From Fidelibacterota bacterium (GTDB taxonomy: Bacteria > Fidelibacterota > Marinisomatia > Marinisomatales > UBA1611): a stretch of 32,265 nt of DNA. Positions 8,890 to 19,332 of the stretch are shown here, piece by piece. The translations under genes were made by a program, and so were the position numbers. The notes under the pieces were generated by a model. The model searched no databases. It was not told where the DNA came from and saw nothing but the letters and a program-made list of their open reading frames with translations. Positions within the stretch are counted from its first letter, which is position 1; each line of letters opens with the position of its first letter. The stretch is from the NCBI GenBank assembly GCA_018671775.1, contig JABHGY010000036.1, positions 1-32,265 on the forward strand, in the 5' to 3' direction.

Positions 8890-11485
8890 TTCATTAAAAG
8901 CCGCTACACCGCTCATGAAGCAATTTTTGGATATTAAAAATAAATATCCAGATACTTTGCTTCTTTTTAGAATGGGTGATTTTTACGAAACTTTTGATGA
9001 AGATGCAAAATTGACTGCGAAAATTTTAGGAATTGTTCTAACTAAACGCTCAAATGGTTCGGCGGACGATGTGGCTTTAGCTGGTTTTCCTTATCATTCA
9101 ATTGACAATTACCTCCCTAAATTGGTGAAGGCTGGACATCGTATTGCTATTTGTGAACAAATTGAAGATCCAAAACTTGCGAAAGGGATTGTGAAAAGAG
9201 ATGTGGTTGAAATTGTGACGCCGGGCACATTGATTTCGGATCAAGCCTTGAGTCAAAAATCAAACAAATATCTTGCATCCCTTCATTTTAACGGGAAGAA
9301 TAACACAGTTGGTTATGCGGTGCTAGATCAATCTACTGGCGAGTTTATGGTGGGAGAAACCCAAAGAGAAACGCTCTCGGAGGCATTGCGGAAATTTGGT
9401 CCAAGTGAAGTGCTTCTTAGCGAAAGTGTTGTGTATTCTCTCTCAGATTGGTATCAAGAATTGTTGCCGTTTATTACTCAATTAGAGGATTGGGAATTTG
9501 AATATAATCAAGGTCGTCGCTACTTATTGGAGCATTTTTCGGTTAATTCTCTCAAAGGATTTGGATGCGATGATATGGCTGACGGTATTTCTGCGGCGGG
9601 GGCGATCTTTCATCATGTGACAAAAAATTTGAGTTCAACACTTTCCCACGTGGCGAAAATTCAAAAAATCCAAAATGAATCCTATATGGGGTTGGATGGA
9701 TTTACCATCAAAAATTTAGAAGTATTTCATTCTCTGGCGACTCAAGGTACGCATGGCACGCTCATCGATACTTTGGATGAAACCAATACAGCCGGAGGAG
9801 GACGCCTCTTAAAACGTTGGTTATTTCAACCGCTTATCGAAGTGAAATCCTTAAATGCTCGCTTAGATATTGTTGAAGTATTTACAAAAGAAAAACGATT
9901 TTTGAAGAAATTACAAGTCCAATTAAAAGAGGCAAGCGATTTAGAGCGAATTTTGGGAAAACTCAATAAATCTAAATGTTCTCCAAGAGAAATGATTGGA
10001 CTGGCGAATACATTATCTCTGATTGAAGCAATAAAAGATGAGCTAAATGCCATTGATAATCCAATATTGAATGAATTGGCAAAATCTTTTAGTAATGTGC
10101 GAAAGGTCATTGAAAAGATAAACTCGAGCTTGAAAGAAAACGCCCCAGTTCAATTGAAGGACGGAGGCGTGATTCAAGAAGGGCTTCACGCAGAATTAGA
10201 TGAATTGCGCAGTTTATTAAAAGGCGGGAAAGATTGGATAAAATCTTTTGAGAAAGATGAAAAAGAGCGATTGGAAATTTCCTCTCTTAAAGTGGGATTT
10301 AATAGAGTTTTTGGTTATTACATTGAAGTGACCAAAGTGCATTCGAGCAAAGTGCCCGAAACCTATATTCGGAAGCAAACTTTAGTGAATAGTGAGCGAT
10401 ACATCACTGAAGAAATGAAGGTCTATGAAGAAAAAGTATTGAATGCGGAAGAAAAAATATTGGAAATAGAATCACACCTTTATGCTGAACTTTGCCAATT
10501 TGTATTGAAACAAGCTTCTTTAATTCAAACAAATGCCTTCGGATTGAGCCGCACAGATTTACTTTCCAGTTTTGCCGAAATTGCGATTAATCATCAATAT
10601 TGTCGTCCAAGTTTAGTGAATGGTCCAGAGATTGAAATTATGGGTGGTCGTCATCCTGTGGTGGAAAACTTACTACCTCCCACCGAAAAATTCATACCTA
10701 ATGATTTGAGGCTCAATAGAGAAAAAAGTCAAATTCATTTAATCACTGGACCAAATATGGCGGGAAAATCCACCTTTCTTCGCCAAACAGGCTTAATTGT
10801 GCTGATGGCGCAATTAGGCTCATTTGTCCCCGCTAAATCAGCGAAAATTGGCATTGTAGATCAATTGTTCACTCGGGTAGGCGCGAGTGATAATCTTGCT
10901 GGTGGTGAAAGTACCTTTTTGGTGGAGATGAACGAAGCGGCCAATATTTTAAATAATGCGACCAAAAACAGCTTAATTCTCTTAGATGAAATTGGCCGAG
11001 GAACAGCGACCTATGATGGACTTTCTTTAGCGTGGGCGATTACAGAATATCTTCATCAAGAACCGTCTGTATCTGCCCGAACACTATTTGCGACCCATTA
11101 TCATGAATTAGCCGATTTAGAAAATACATTGGAGCGCTTAGAAAATTACCATGTTGAAGTGCAAGAGTTTGGGGATAAAATTGTATTTTTACGAAAGATA
11201 TCCAAAGGGCATGGCGATAAGAGTTATGGGATTCATGTAGCGCAAATGGCTGGATTACCAGCAAAAGTGATTCATCGTGCAAAAGAAATCTTACATGCCC
11301 ACGCCTCTAAAAGTCAGGAAGGCCAGGGAACTATTCCTCAGCTTGAATCGTCTAATCAAGTATCCTTATTTGAAGAACAGGAAGCGAAATTGAAAAAAGA
11401 ACTTTCTGCTTTGAATGTGAACGCAATGACGCCATTGGAGGCTTTGGGGAAGTTGGATGAAATTAAAAAGAAGCACGGGATTTAA
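8882..11485 (+). CDS. mutS: DNA mismatch repair protein MutS
   Basis: TPLMKQFLDIKNKYPDTLLLFRMGDFYETF N-terminus; ATPase TGPNMAGKSTFLRQTGLI, LLDEIGRGTATYDGLSLAWA, ATHYHEL. SD AAGGAG upstream. Confidence 0.98.
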   Translation: MTSSLKAATPLMKQFLDIKNKYPDTLLLFRMGDFYETFDEDAKLTAKILGIVLTKRSNGSADDVALAGFPYHSIDNYLPKLVKAGHRIAICEQIEDPKLAKGIVKRDVVEIVTPGTLISDQALSQKSNKYLASLHFNGKNNTVGYAVLDQSTGEFMVGETQRETLSEALRKFGPSEVLLSESVVYSLSDWYQELLPFITQLEDWEFEYNQGRRYLLEHFSVNSLKGFGCDDMADGISAAGAIFHHVTKNLSSTLSHVAKIQKIQNESYMGLDGFTIKNLEVFHSLATQGTHGTLIDTLDETNTAGGGRLLKRWLFQPLIEVKSLNARLDIVEVFTKEKRFLKKLQVQLKEASDLERILGKLNKSKCSPREMIGLANTLSLIEAIKDELNAIDNPILNELAKSFSNVRKVIEKINSSLKENAPVQLKDGGVIQEGLHAELDELRSLLKGGKDWIKSFEKDEKERLEISSLKVGFNRVFGYYIEVTKVHSSKVPETYIRKQTLVNSERYITEEMKVYEEKVLNAEEKILEIESHLYAELCQFVLKQASLIQTNAFGLSRTDLLSSFAEIAINHQYCRPSLVNGPEIEIMGGRHPVVENLLPPTEKFIPNDLRLNREKSQIHLITGPNMAGKSTFLRQTGLIVLMAQLGSFVPAKSAKIGIVDQLFTRVGASDNLAGGESTFLVEMNEAANILNNATKNSLILLDEIGRGTATYDGLSLAWAITEYLHQEPSVSARTLFATHYHELADLENTLERLENYHVEVQEFGDKIVFLRKISKGHGDKSYGIHVAQMAGLPAKVIHRAKEILHAHASKSQEGQGTIPQLESSNQVSLFEEQEAKLKKELSALNVNAMTPLEALGKLDEIKKKHGI

Positions 11486-11494
11486 AAGATTAAG

Positions 11495-12553
11495 ATGAAA
11501 ATAAAGGTATTATTTGCCCTCATAGCTCTATTACTAAATACAAGTTTTGCCAATGGTTATTGGGTCAAATATGGATGGGAAATATTCAATACAGGTGGCG
11601 GATCTCCATCGATTGCATTGGGCAATGCATTGGGTGCTTATCATGGTGAATATTCAGGCGCATATTTGGTGAATCCCGCGCACCAGGTTCAAGCAAAATC
11701 TCTTTGGACATTATCCCACCAAAGTCGTTTTGCAGGCATGATTAATCGCGAGATGATTGCTTTCCCATTTCAAATTCAAAATCGAAATATTCAATCTATT
11801 TTGTTTTATGAAGGGATCGGCCAAATTCCTGATACGAGAGACATGCTGTTAGATTGGGGATTAGATGGTCAATTTGGTACGAACGATTTAGGCGAAGGAA
11901 ATGGCGTATTAGATGAAGGGGAAAGACTTGCTCGAGATAACTTAGCCTATTTTGGTCAGTATCAGTTCGGAGCTTATTTTTCTACAAATGTAAAATTATT
12001 TCAAGAAGACGCTGGTATTGGATTCAAATTACTTTTCCATCAATTAGGGGAGCATTCGGGATTGGGTATCGGTTTTAACCTGGGAATATTGAAAAAAATT
12101 GGAAAGGGTAACCTTGGCTTGGCGATTAAGGATTTTCCATCATCGGGCATTATTTGGGATAATGGAACGATTGAAGGTACGATTCCAACGGTTTCTCTTG
12201 GATATGCAAGGCCGTTTCAAATGACACAGTTCCCCGTAAAAATAAATATAAGCTTGGGTTCACATTTTGAATTTTATGATCGTGCATTATCCAGTATTTT
12301 TGGCATTGGGAATCAAGGTTTGTCCTTTGATGCTGGCGCTGAAGTCATTTTCCGTGATAAAATTAAGTTCCAATTTGGACAATCTAAAGATGGGTTTATT
12401 TCCAGCGGATTGGGTCTTGATTTTAATAGATTATCCATTCATTATGCCTTTTTACTGACGCAGCCAGCAACTCAATTAGGCAATAATCATTATCTGTCTA
12501 TCTCTTTTCATCCCGATTGGATTTCGGAAAAAATTATGTCAAAGGATAAATGA
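11495..12553 (+). CDS. PorV/PorQ-like outer-membrane beta-barrel protein with signal peptide
   Basis: N-terminal signal MKIKVLFALIALLLNTSFANG; alternating beta-barrel pattern; N-terminal GGGSPSIALGNALGAYHGEYSGAYLVNPA resembles the PorV/PorQ/UPF0164 family entry motif. Family call from pattern only. Confidence 0.65.
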   Translation: MKIKVLFALIALLLNTSFANGYWVKYGWEIFNTGGGSPSIALGNALGAYHGEYSGAYLVNPAHQVQAKSLWTLSHQSRFAGMINREMIAFPFQIQNRNIQSILFYEGIGQIPDTRDMLLDWGLDGQFGTNDLGEGNGVLDEGERLARDNLAYFGQYQFGAYFSTNVKLFQEDAGIGFKLLFHQLGEHSGLGIGFNLGILKKIGKGNLGLAIKDFPSSGIIWDNGTIEGTIPTVSLGYARPFQMTQFPVKINISLGSHFEFYDRALSSIFGIGNQGLSFDAGAEVIFRDKIKFQFGQSKDGFISSGLGLDFNRLSIHYAFLLTQPATQLGNNHYLSISFHPDWISEKIMSKDK

Positions 12554-12581
12554 AGTTTAATGATTTAAAAATAAGGATTTA

Positions 12582-12627
12582 CGCGCCTTTCTTTGTTGCA
12601 GTTATTCGTGAAAAAGGCGTATTTTTT
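12582..12627 (+). terminator. Probable Rho-independent terminator between the PorV-like gene and yicC
   Basis: CGCCTTT (12584-12590) pairs with AAAGGCG (12613-12619), followed by TATTTTTT; 22 nt loop. Confidence 0.6.
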
Positions 12628-12652
12628 CCGACATTTTTAGAGACTAAATGAT

Positions 12653-13513
12653 ATGATAAAAAGTATGACAGGCTTTGGTAGAGGATCTGCCGAAAAAAAT
12701 GGCCAAAAAATTAATGCAGAAATCCGTGCAGTGAATTCTCGATTTTTAGAATTAAAAATTCGAGGCATCTCACTTAATCCGCAATTGGAAGCAATGGTTC
12801 GAGAAAAAGTGACGGAATCTCTTCAGAGAGGAACCATTCACATCAAGCTTGATTATTCATCAACACAAGACTTAGGGGCCATGAAGTTTAATCGTCAAAA
12901 ATATGAAAAGCTTCAATCGGTCATTCAAGAAATTCATATGGATTATGGTCAACGTTTGGATATTGGTGATATTATTACAGCGAGTGATCTGATCTCGGCA
13001 CCAGAGCCATCAGAATTGAATGCAAAAATTTTATTAGATGCAGTGAATTTCGCACTGAATCAAGTCAATGAAATGCGGGAAAAAGAAGGTGAAAAAATTG
13101 AAAAAGATTTGACCGCTCGCCTAAAAGATATTCGTGATAAAATAAGCATGATTGAAGAGGAATCTAAAAAATATCAAAACCAAAAAATGACAGCGCTTCG
13201 TGAAAAGATATCAGATTTATTATCTAACACTGAATTGGATGAAAATCGATTGATTCAAGAGGTTGCTTATTTTGTTGAAAAGGCTGACGTGACGGAAGAA
13301 TTGGTTCGAAGTCGAAGCCATTTTGATCATTTGGACTCATTCTTTGAATTGGAAGATCCCGTGGGAAAGCGCTTGAACTTTCTTCTGCAAGAAATTGGGC
13401 GAGAAGTGAATACCATCGGCGCAAAAAGTCCCATGCCAAATGTGACGAAACTTGTTGTAGATATTAAAGCAGAATTAGAAAAAATTCGGGAACAAGTCCA
13501 AAATATTTTATGA
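12653..13513 (+). CDS. yicC: YicC family endoribonuclease-like protein
   Basis: MIKSMTGFGRG...AEIRAVNSRFLELKIR...; C-term DPVGKRLNFLLQEIGREVNTIGAKS; next to gmk. Confidence 0.95.
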   Translation: MIKSMTGFGRGSAEKNGQKINAEIRAVNSRFLELKIRGISLNPQLEAMVREKVTESLQRGTIHIKLDYSSTQDLGAMKFNRQKYEKLQSVIQEIHMDYGQRLDIGDIITASDLISAPEPSELNAKILLDAVNFALNQVNEMREKEGEKIEKDLTARLKDIRDKISMIEEESKKYQNQKMTALREKISDLLSNTELDENRLIQEVAYFVEKADVTEELVRSRSHFDHLDSFFELEDPVGKRLNFLLQEIGREVNTIGAKSPMPNVTKLVVDIKAELEKIREQVQNIL

Positions 13514-14091
13514 AAAATATTATTAGTATATCTGCGCCATCAGGTTCAGGAAAAACGACGCTTTGTAGAGCTTTACAAAAAGATAATCCTGACATTCAAT
13601 GGTCTGTCTCCTGCACGACTCGCCTTCCAAGATCATTTGAAACGGATGGTATAGATTATCATTTTATCACGCATCAAGCATTTGAATCGAAAATAGAAGC
13701 TGGAGATTTTATTGAATATGAAGATGTGCATGGTGAATACTATGGTACATTGAAAAAAACGATTGAAGATGCACTCCAAAATAAGTCTAGTCTTTTGATG
13801 GAATTAGATGTGAAGGGATCCATGAACCTTAAAACGCTATTTCCCGACAATGTGTTTCTTATTTTTATTGTACCTCCCAGTATAGAAGCACTTCGAGATC
13901 GCCTTCAAAAGCGAGGAAGTGACAGCGAAGAAAGAATTGAAAAAAGGCTGCAACGTTTTGAAGAAGAATTAGGGTATAAAGATAATTTTGATTATACTCT
14001 TATAAATGAAAATGTATTAGAAGCGACTAAAGAATTGCTTGAAGTCGTGAGCGAACTAAACAAAGGCATGTCTTTCGTAGATTTGCCGTAG
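13510..14091 (+). CDS. gmk: Guanylate kinase
   Basis: ISAPSGSGKTTLCRAL, SCTTRLPRSFETDGIDYHFIT, FIEYEDVHGEYYGT motifs. Confidence 0.96.
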   Translation: MKNIISISAPSGSGKTTLCRALQKDNPDIQWSVSCTTRLPRSFETDGIDYHFITHQAFESKIEAGDFIEYEDVHGEYYGTLKKTIEDALQNKSSLLMELDVKGSMNLKTLFPDNVFLIFIVPPSIEALRDRLQKRGSDSEERIEKRLQRFEEELGYKDNFDYTLINENVLEATKELLEVVSELNKGMSFVDLP

Positions 14092-14104
14092 AAAGGAGTC
14101 AATT

Positions 14105-14383
14105 ATGGCACTAAGAACCATCCCATTTCGGGATATTGAAGATAAAACAGAAAATATGTATGAGGCGGTAGCCGCTATGTCTAGTCAGGCAAAACGTATT
14201 TTGTATGAGCGTGTTGTGGATGCAACACTCAAGGATGCGGAAAATGAAGAATTTGGCGTATTTGATGAAGTTGAAGAAGAACCAATTCCTGAAGATTATG
14301 TGGAATTAGAAAAGCCAACATCTATAGCTGTTAAACAATTTTTAACAGGCGAATATACTTGGAATAAACCGATCACTGAATAA
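14105..14383 (+). CDS. rpoZ: RNA polymerase omega subunit-like protein (RpoZ/RPB6 family)
   Basis: ENMYEAVAAMSSQAKRILYE core motif; position after gmk; SD AAAGGAG upstream. Confidence 0.82.
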   Translation: MALRTIPFRDIEDKTENMYEAVAAMSSQAKRILYERVVDATLKDAENEEFGVFDEVEEEPIPEDYVELEKPTSIAVKQFLTGEYTWNKPITE

Positions 14384-14388
14384 TTGTT

Positions 14389-15060
14389 ATGGTAGATTAC
14401 CATAGCGCTGACCGTTATTTTAGGCAAACGAAAGAATTGTATGGTAACACCTGCTACGTGCAAGAAAAGAAATTGAACATTGTAATGGAAGACGGAAGTC
14501 CAGGACCAAAATCGTTATTAGCGTTTCATGAACAAATATCAGATTGTCTCAAATGTGCTCTTGGAAAAAAACGAGATAAGTTTGTATTTGGCGTGGGCGA
14601 TCCTAATGCAAATTTACTATTGATTGGCGAAGCACCTGGCGCAAAAGAGGATGAAGTGGGTGAGCCATTTGTCGGGCGTGCAGGAAAAATGTTAGATAAA
14701 ATGCTTAGTGCCATTGATCGTTCACGAGAAAAAGATGTTTACATTTGCAATGTCTTGAAATGTCGTCCCCCTGATAATCGAGATCCACTTCCATCGGAAG
14801 TTGAGCAATGTGAATCTTATCTACACATGCAAATTCAATTGATTCAACCTAAGCTGATTGTGGCTTTAGGTCGTGTAGCTGGAAAAACTTTATTAGGGTT
14901 AGACACTGCTCTTAAAGATATGAGAAATATTACCCATGAATATGCAGGAACCCCGCTTCGCGTTACATATCATCCGGCGGCATTATTGAGGAATTCCAAT
15001 TTTAAACCTGCCGCTTGGGAAGATTTTAAATGGATTAATACATTTTTAGAGAAAAAATAA
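14389..15060 (+). CDS. Uracil-DNA glycosylase, family 4-type (4Fe-4S)
   Basis: CLKCALGKKRDKFVFGVGDPNANLLLIGEAPGAKEDEVGEPFVGRAGKMLDKML; CNVLKCRPPDNRDP; YHPAALLRNSN. Cysteines consistent with an Fe-S cluster. Confidence 0.93.
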   Translation: MVDYHSADRYFRQTKELYGNTCYVQEKKLNIVMEDGSPGPKSLLAFHEQISDCLKCALGKKRDKFVFGVGDPNANLLLIGEAPGAKEDEVGEPFVGRAGKMLDKMLSAIDRSREKDVYICNVLKCRPPDNRDPLPSEVEQCESYLHMQIQLIQPKLIVALGRVAGKTLLGLDTALKDMRNITHEYAGTPLRVTYHPAALLRNSNFKPAAWEDFKWINTFLEKK

Positions 15061-15063
15061 ATT

Positions 15064-16416
15064 ATGGTATCTAGAAAAAACGATAAAATATTAAATGTTC
15101 AGCCTCATTCAGATGAAGCAGAACAAGCAGTCTTGGGCTCAATGCTTTCTCAAAAAGAAGCAGTGAGTAAAACAATCCAATGGTTAACGCCAGATCAATT
15201 TTATAAAGATGCTCATGGAAAGATATTTTCTACAATGGTCCATTTGTTTGAAGTGGGCGAACCTGTAGATACTGTATCTGTCATGGATAGACTAAAAAAG
15301 AAAAAAGAATTAGAGCAGGTGGGTGGCGCATATTACATTACAGGATTAGTGGAGTCCGTGCCGACGGCCGCTCATGTGGAACGATATGCGAAGATAGTCT
15401 TGGAAAAATCGCTCTTAAGGCGATTAATTCAGCTTTCCCATGGCATCGCAAAAGAAGCGTATGATGATTCGCAGGATATAGGAGACATTCTTGATTCGGT
15501 CGAAAGTTCAATCTTTGAAATCACTCATAATCAAATGAAAGGTGGGTTTAAACATATTGAGCCCATCCTTCAAGATACATTTGAAAAAATTGATCAGTTA
15601 AGCCATCACAAAGGCTCTGTCATTGGCGTGCCAACAGGACTGGTAGATTTGGACGATATGACATCCGGATTTCAAGAAGGCGATTTGGTGATATTGGCGG
15701 GACGACCTGGAATGGGTAAAACTGCATTAGCTTTAACCATGATTCGAAATGCGGCTGTTGACAAAAAAATGGGTGTTGGATTATTCAGCCTTGAGATGTC
15801 AAACCATCAATTAGCCATGCGGATGCTATGTTCAGAAGCGAAGGTAGATAACCATTTAGTCCGAACTGGAAACTTGCCAAAAGCACACTGGAAGAACTTA
15901 GGTGTTGCGGTTGGTAGTTTGGCAGAGGCTCCGATTTATCTAGATGATACGCCAGGGCTAACTGTTTTAGAGTTAAGAGCTAAAGCAAGACGACTTAAAG
16001 CAGAGCATGATATACAAATGATTGTTGTTGACTATCTTCAGCTTATGTCTGGACCAAAAGGAATGGAAAGCAGACAGCAAGAAATATCCACCATTTCCAG
16101 ATCGTTAAAGGGATTGGCAAAAGAGTTAGATATTCCTGTCGTTGCTCTTTCCCAGTTAAGTCGTGCGGTTGAAAATCGTGCTGATCGCCGCCCGCAATTA
16201 TCAGATTTGCGGGAAAGTGGTGCGATTGAACAGGACGCAGATATTGTATTATTTTTGTACCGTCCATGGATCTATTCCCGCGATGAAGAGGATGAAGGTA
16301 AAGCGCAAGTGATTGTATCGAAACAAAGAAACGGTCCAACTGGACAAGTGGATGTAACCTTTATTGATCGATTTGCACGATTCGAAAATTTATCAAAAAT
16401 GGATGCGCCATTTTAA
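15064..16416 (+). CDS. dnaB: Replicative DNA helicase DnaB
   Basis: QPHSDEAEQAVLGSML, LAGRPGMGKTALALTM (Walker A), VVDYLQLM, SQLSRAVENRADRRPQLSDLRESGAIEQDADIV. No intein. Confidence 0.98.
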   Translation: MVSRKNDKILNVQPHSDEAEQAVLGSMLSQKEAVSKTIQWLTPDQFYKDAHGKIFSTMVHLFEVGEPVDTVSVMDRLKKKKELEQVGGAYYITGLVESVPTAAHVERYAKIVLEKSLLRRLIQLSHGIAKEAYDDSQDIGDILDSVESSIFEITHNQMKGGFKHIEPILQDTFEKIDQLSHHKGSVIGVPTGLVDLDDMTSGFQEGDLVILAGRPGMGKTALALTMIRNAAVDKKMGVGLFSLEMSNHQLAMRMLCSEAKVDNHLVRTGNLPKAHWKNLGVAVGSLAEAPIYLDDTPGLTVLELRAKARRLKAEHDIQMIVVDYLQLMSGPKGMESRQQEISTISRSLKGLAKELDIPVVALSQLSRAVENRADRRPQLSDLRESGAIEQDADIVLFLYRPWIYSRDEEDEGKAQVIVSKQRNGPTGQVDVTFIDRFARFENLSKMDAPF

Positions 16417-18608
16417 TGGAAAATCCCTTATCGAAGTTAGTTCCGCAATTCTTTGGTGAGTATCCTAAATCATTTATAAAACTCTTTAACTGCATAACGA
16501 TTCCACCCGAAATGACACCAGATTCAGTCAAAGCTGAATTATGGAAAGCATATCAATTTGCTAGTATCAGTCACGAGGGGCAAAAACGGCGATCAGGTGA
16601 ACCTTACTTTATTCATTGTGTTCACGTGGCAGAAACATTAGCAAGATGGAAAATGGATTTGACTACAATCATGGGTGGCTTGCTTCATGATACGGTTGAA
16701 GATACAGATGTAAGTATTGAAGATTTGAAAATTAAATTTGGTGATGATTTGGCGGATTTAGTTGACGGCGTTACTAAAATCAGTGGATTGGAATTATCAT
16801 CTCGCAGAGAAAAACAGGCAGAAAATTTCATGAAAATGTTGTTATCGGTTGCCAAAGATTTGCGTGTCATTATCATCAAGTTTGCTGATCGCCTTCATAA
16901 CATGGAAACAATTCAGCATATGACTAAAATGAAACAGAGACGTATTGCAGTTGAAACGCGAGATGTTTTTGTGCCCTTAGCTCATAGATTAGGTATGGCG
17001 CAGGTTAAATCTCAGTTAGAAGATTTAGTATTAAAAACATTGCACCCTGGCCCTTTTAAGGAGATTGAAAGCAATTTAAAAGCGACCAAAAAACAGCGAG
17101 AAAAATTTATACACCAAATGATTAAACCCATTAATGATGAATTGCAATCAAGAGAGATAAGTTCGAATATTTATGGACGGGCAAAATCCCATTCTTCTAT
17201 TTTCGGTAAAATGGTAAAACGGGAAAAATTATTTGAAGAAATTTATGATATTTATGCCATTCGAATTATTGTTGATAGTGTGGAAGCTTGCTACGTTTCC
17301 CTTGGGATTCTCCATGATGCATACACGCCTATACACGACAGATTCAAAGATTTTATTGCTACACCAAAATCGAATGGATATCAATCACTGCATACGACGG
17401 TAATGGACCCAGCGGGTCAGATGGTGGAAATCCAAATTAGAACGAAGGAAATGGACGAAACGGCTGAAATTGGAATCGCAGCCCATTGGATTTACAAGGA
17501 AGGTGGGAAAAAATCAAAGGATTTAGACTCTAATGTGAAGTGGCTACGAGAGTTGCTTGAAATGTTACAAGATGAAAAATCCGATTCCGCCGAGTTTATG
17601 CATTTATTAAAAATTGATTTATTTAAAAACGAAATTTTTGTTTACACGCCAAAAGGTGACTTGGTTCAATTGCCGTCCAATGCCACTCCTGTGGATTTTG
17701 CTTACGAAGTGCATACGGAAGTTGGCTTTCATTGCATAGGTGCAAAAATCAATCATCAAGTCGCTCCTTTGAATACAAAATTAAAAAATGGTGATGTGAT
17801 TGAGGTGATTACCAGTAAGAATCAAACTCCAAGCTATGGTTGGCAAAAATTTGCAGTAACCAGCAAAGCGCGAAATTCCATTTCAAAATATCTTCGTAAA
17901 ACGAGAATGGAAGAAAGTATTAAGCTGGGTCAAGAAATATTAGTCAAAACACTGCGTCGATTAAAAAGATTAAAAGACCAAGATGAAATAAAAGATTCGT
18001 ATGAAAGTTTTGGCTTCAAGACAACAGAAGAATTATTGAGTGCTCTGGGTGGCGGCCATATTACGGTTAGGGAAATATTTCAAAAATTACATCCGCAAGA
18101 TGAATTAGATATTAGTGACGAAGAAAAAGATGATTCAAATCGATTTCTTAATTTTGCTCGTTCTAAAACGGAAGGGATTGTTTTGGATGGGATTTCGGAT
18201 ATAATGGTTAATTTTGGAAAATGTTGCAATCCAATTCCAGGAGATAAAATGGTGGGTTTTATTACGAGAGGGAGAGGCATCACTGTCCATCGATCTGATT
18301 GTAAAAGCTTGCCCTTATTGAGTCACGAATCGGACAGACTTCTTCCTGTGGAATGGAATGTTAAACGAAAAGATTTATTTAATGTGCGATTAAAAGTAGT
18401 GGGCGAAGACAAAAAAGGCGTATTGAAAGATTTATCTGAAGCTATTTCAAAAATGAATATCAATATTACAAGTGTAGAAACAAAAGTATATGATAATATG
18501 GCTGAGACTTATTTTGTAATCTCTATTAATAACAATCGCCAGCTCGATCGCCTATTTAAAAAATTAACAGCGTTCCATCATGTTGATTATGTAGAAAGGA
18601 CAACATAA
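16416..18608 (+). CDS. rel: Bifunctional (p)ppGpp synthetase/hydrolase (RelA/SpoT family)
   Basis: HD domain (GEPYFIHCVHVAETLA...GGLLHDTVEDTD), synthetase (RFKDFIATPKSNGYQSLHTTV, EIQIRT), TGS (FVYTPKGDLVQLPSNATPVDFAYEVHTEVG), C-terminal ACT. Confidence 0.97.
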   Translation: MENPLSKLVPQFFGEYPKSFIKLFNCITIPPEMTPDSVKAELWKAYQFASISHEGQKRRSGEPYFIHCVHVAETLARWKMDLTTIMGGLLHDTVEDTDVSIEDLKIKFGDDLADLVDGVTKISGLELSSRREKQAENFMKMLLSVAKDLRVIIIKFADRLHNMETIQHMTKMKQRRIAVETRDVFVPLAHRLGMAQVKSQLEDLVLKTLHPGPFKEIESNLKATKKQREKFIHQMIKPINDELQSREISSNIYGRAKSHSSIFGKMVKREKLFEEIYDIYAIRIIVDSVEACYVSLGILHDAYTPIHDRFKDFIATPKSNGYQSLHTTVMDPAGQMVEIQIRTKEMDETAEIGIAAHWIYKEGGKKSKDLDSNVKWLRELLEMLQDEKSDSAEFMHLLKIDLFKNEIFVYTPKGDLVQLPSNATPVDFAYEVHTEVGFHCIGAKINHQVAPLNTKLKNGDVIEVITSKNQTPSYGWQKFAVTSKARNSISKYLRKTRMEESIKLGQEILVKTLRRLKRLKDQDEIKDSYESFGFKTTEELLSALGGGHITVREIFQKLHPQDELDISDEEKDDSNRFLNFARSKTEGIVLDGISDIMVNFGKCCNPIPGDKMVGFITRGRGITVHRSDCKSLPLLSHESDRLLPVEWNVKRKDLFNVRLKVVGEDKKGVLKDLSEAISKMNINITSVETKVYDNMAETYFVISINNNRQLDRLFKKLTAFHHVDYVERTT

Positions 18609-18610
18609 GA

Positions 18611-18919
18611 ATGAAAAAGAAAACATACACTAAAAAACATATTATTGCTGATTTAGCCTTACGGCATGAATTATCTATGAATACATCGCAAACAATTGTG
18701 GACGATTTTTTTGACATAATTCGGGGATACCTTATGGAAAATAGGCACAGTACTCGGATTGAAATTAGGAATTTTGGTGTGCTTGAAGTCAAACCTACCA
18801 AAGCAAAACCAAAAGCCCGAAATCCAAAAACGAACGAAGTATTATTCGTGCCTGCCCACAAAAAAACACGATTTAAGCCAGGGAAAATCCTCAAAGATCA
18901 TCTCAAAAAGCCTATATAA
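18611..18919 (+). CDS. HU/IHF-family DNA-binding protein
   Basis: IEIRNFGVLEVKPTKAKPKARNPKTNEVLFVPAHKKTRFKPGKILK matches the HU/IHF beta-arm and C-terminal pattern. Confidence 0.93.
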   Translation: MKKKTYTKKHIIADLALRHELSMNTSQTIVDDFFDIIRGYLMENRHSTRIEIRNFGVLEVKPTKAKPKARNPKTNEVLFVPAHKKTRFKPGKILKDHLKKPI

Positions 18920-18921
18920 AC

Positions 18922-19332
18922 GTGGGTAGAATTTTAGGAATTGATTATGGAGATCGTCGGGTTGGCATTGCGTTAAGCGATCCACTAAAGATGATTGCTT
19001 CTCCAAAACTCACACTGACCATTCGTTCCGAGTCAGATCTCATCACTCAATTGAAAAATATAATCGTAGAAGAAGACGTAGAGGCCATTGTGCTCGGCTT
19101 GCCGATTGGAATGAAAGGAAATGAAACCAAACAAACCAAGCACGTAAGAGATTTGGCTGAAAAATTAAAACAATTTTCCTTGCCCATTCATTTAGAAGAT
19201 GAACGATTATCCTCTGTTTCAGCCAAAAAAAGTCTTCAACTTCAAAATGTAAAAACGGGTCATGAAAAAGGAAAAGTAGATCGTGTTGCGGCCTCCATAT
19301 TCCTTCAACAATATTTAGATAAAACGTACTAA
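18922..19332 (+). CDS. ruvX: RuvX/YqgF Holliday junction resolvase-like nuclease
   Basis: GTG start; MGRILGIDYGDRRVGIALSDPL, IVLGLPIGMKGNE, LEDERLSSVSA; 136 aa. Confidence 0.95.
   Translation: MGRILGIDYGDRRVGIALSDPLKMIASPKLTLTIRSESDLITQLKNIIVEEDVEAIVLGLPIGMKGNETKQTKHVRDLAEKLKQFSLPIHLEDERLSSVSAKKSLQLQNVKTGHEKGKVDRVAASIFLQQYLDKTY

Noticed and set aside
15064-16416. Intein in DnaB
   Set aside because: DnaB is normal length (450 aa) with uninterrupted Walker A and DnaB motifs.
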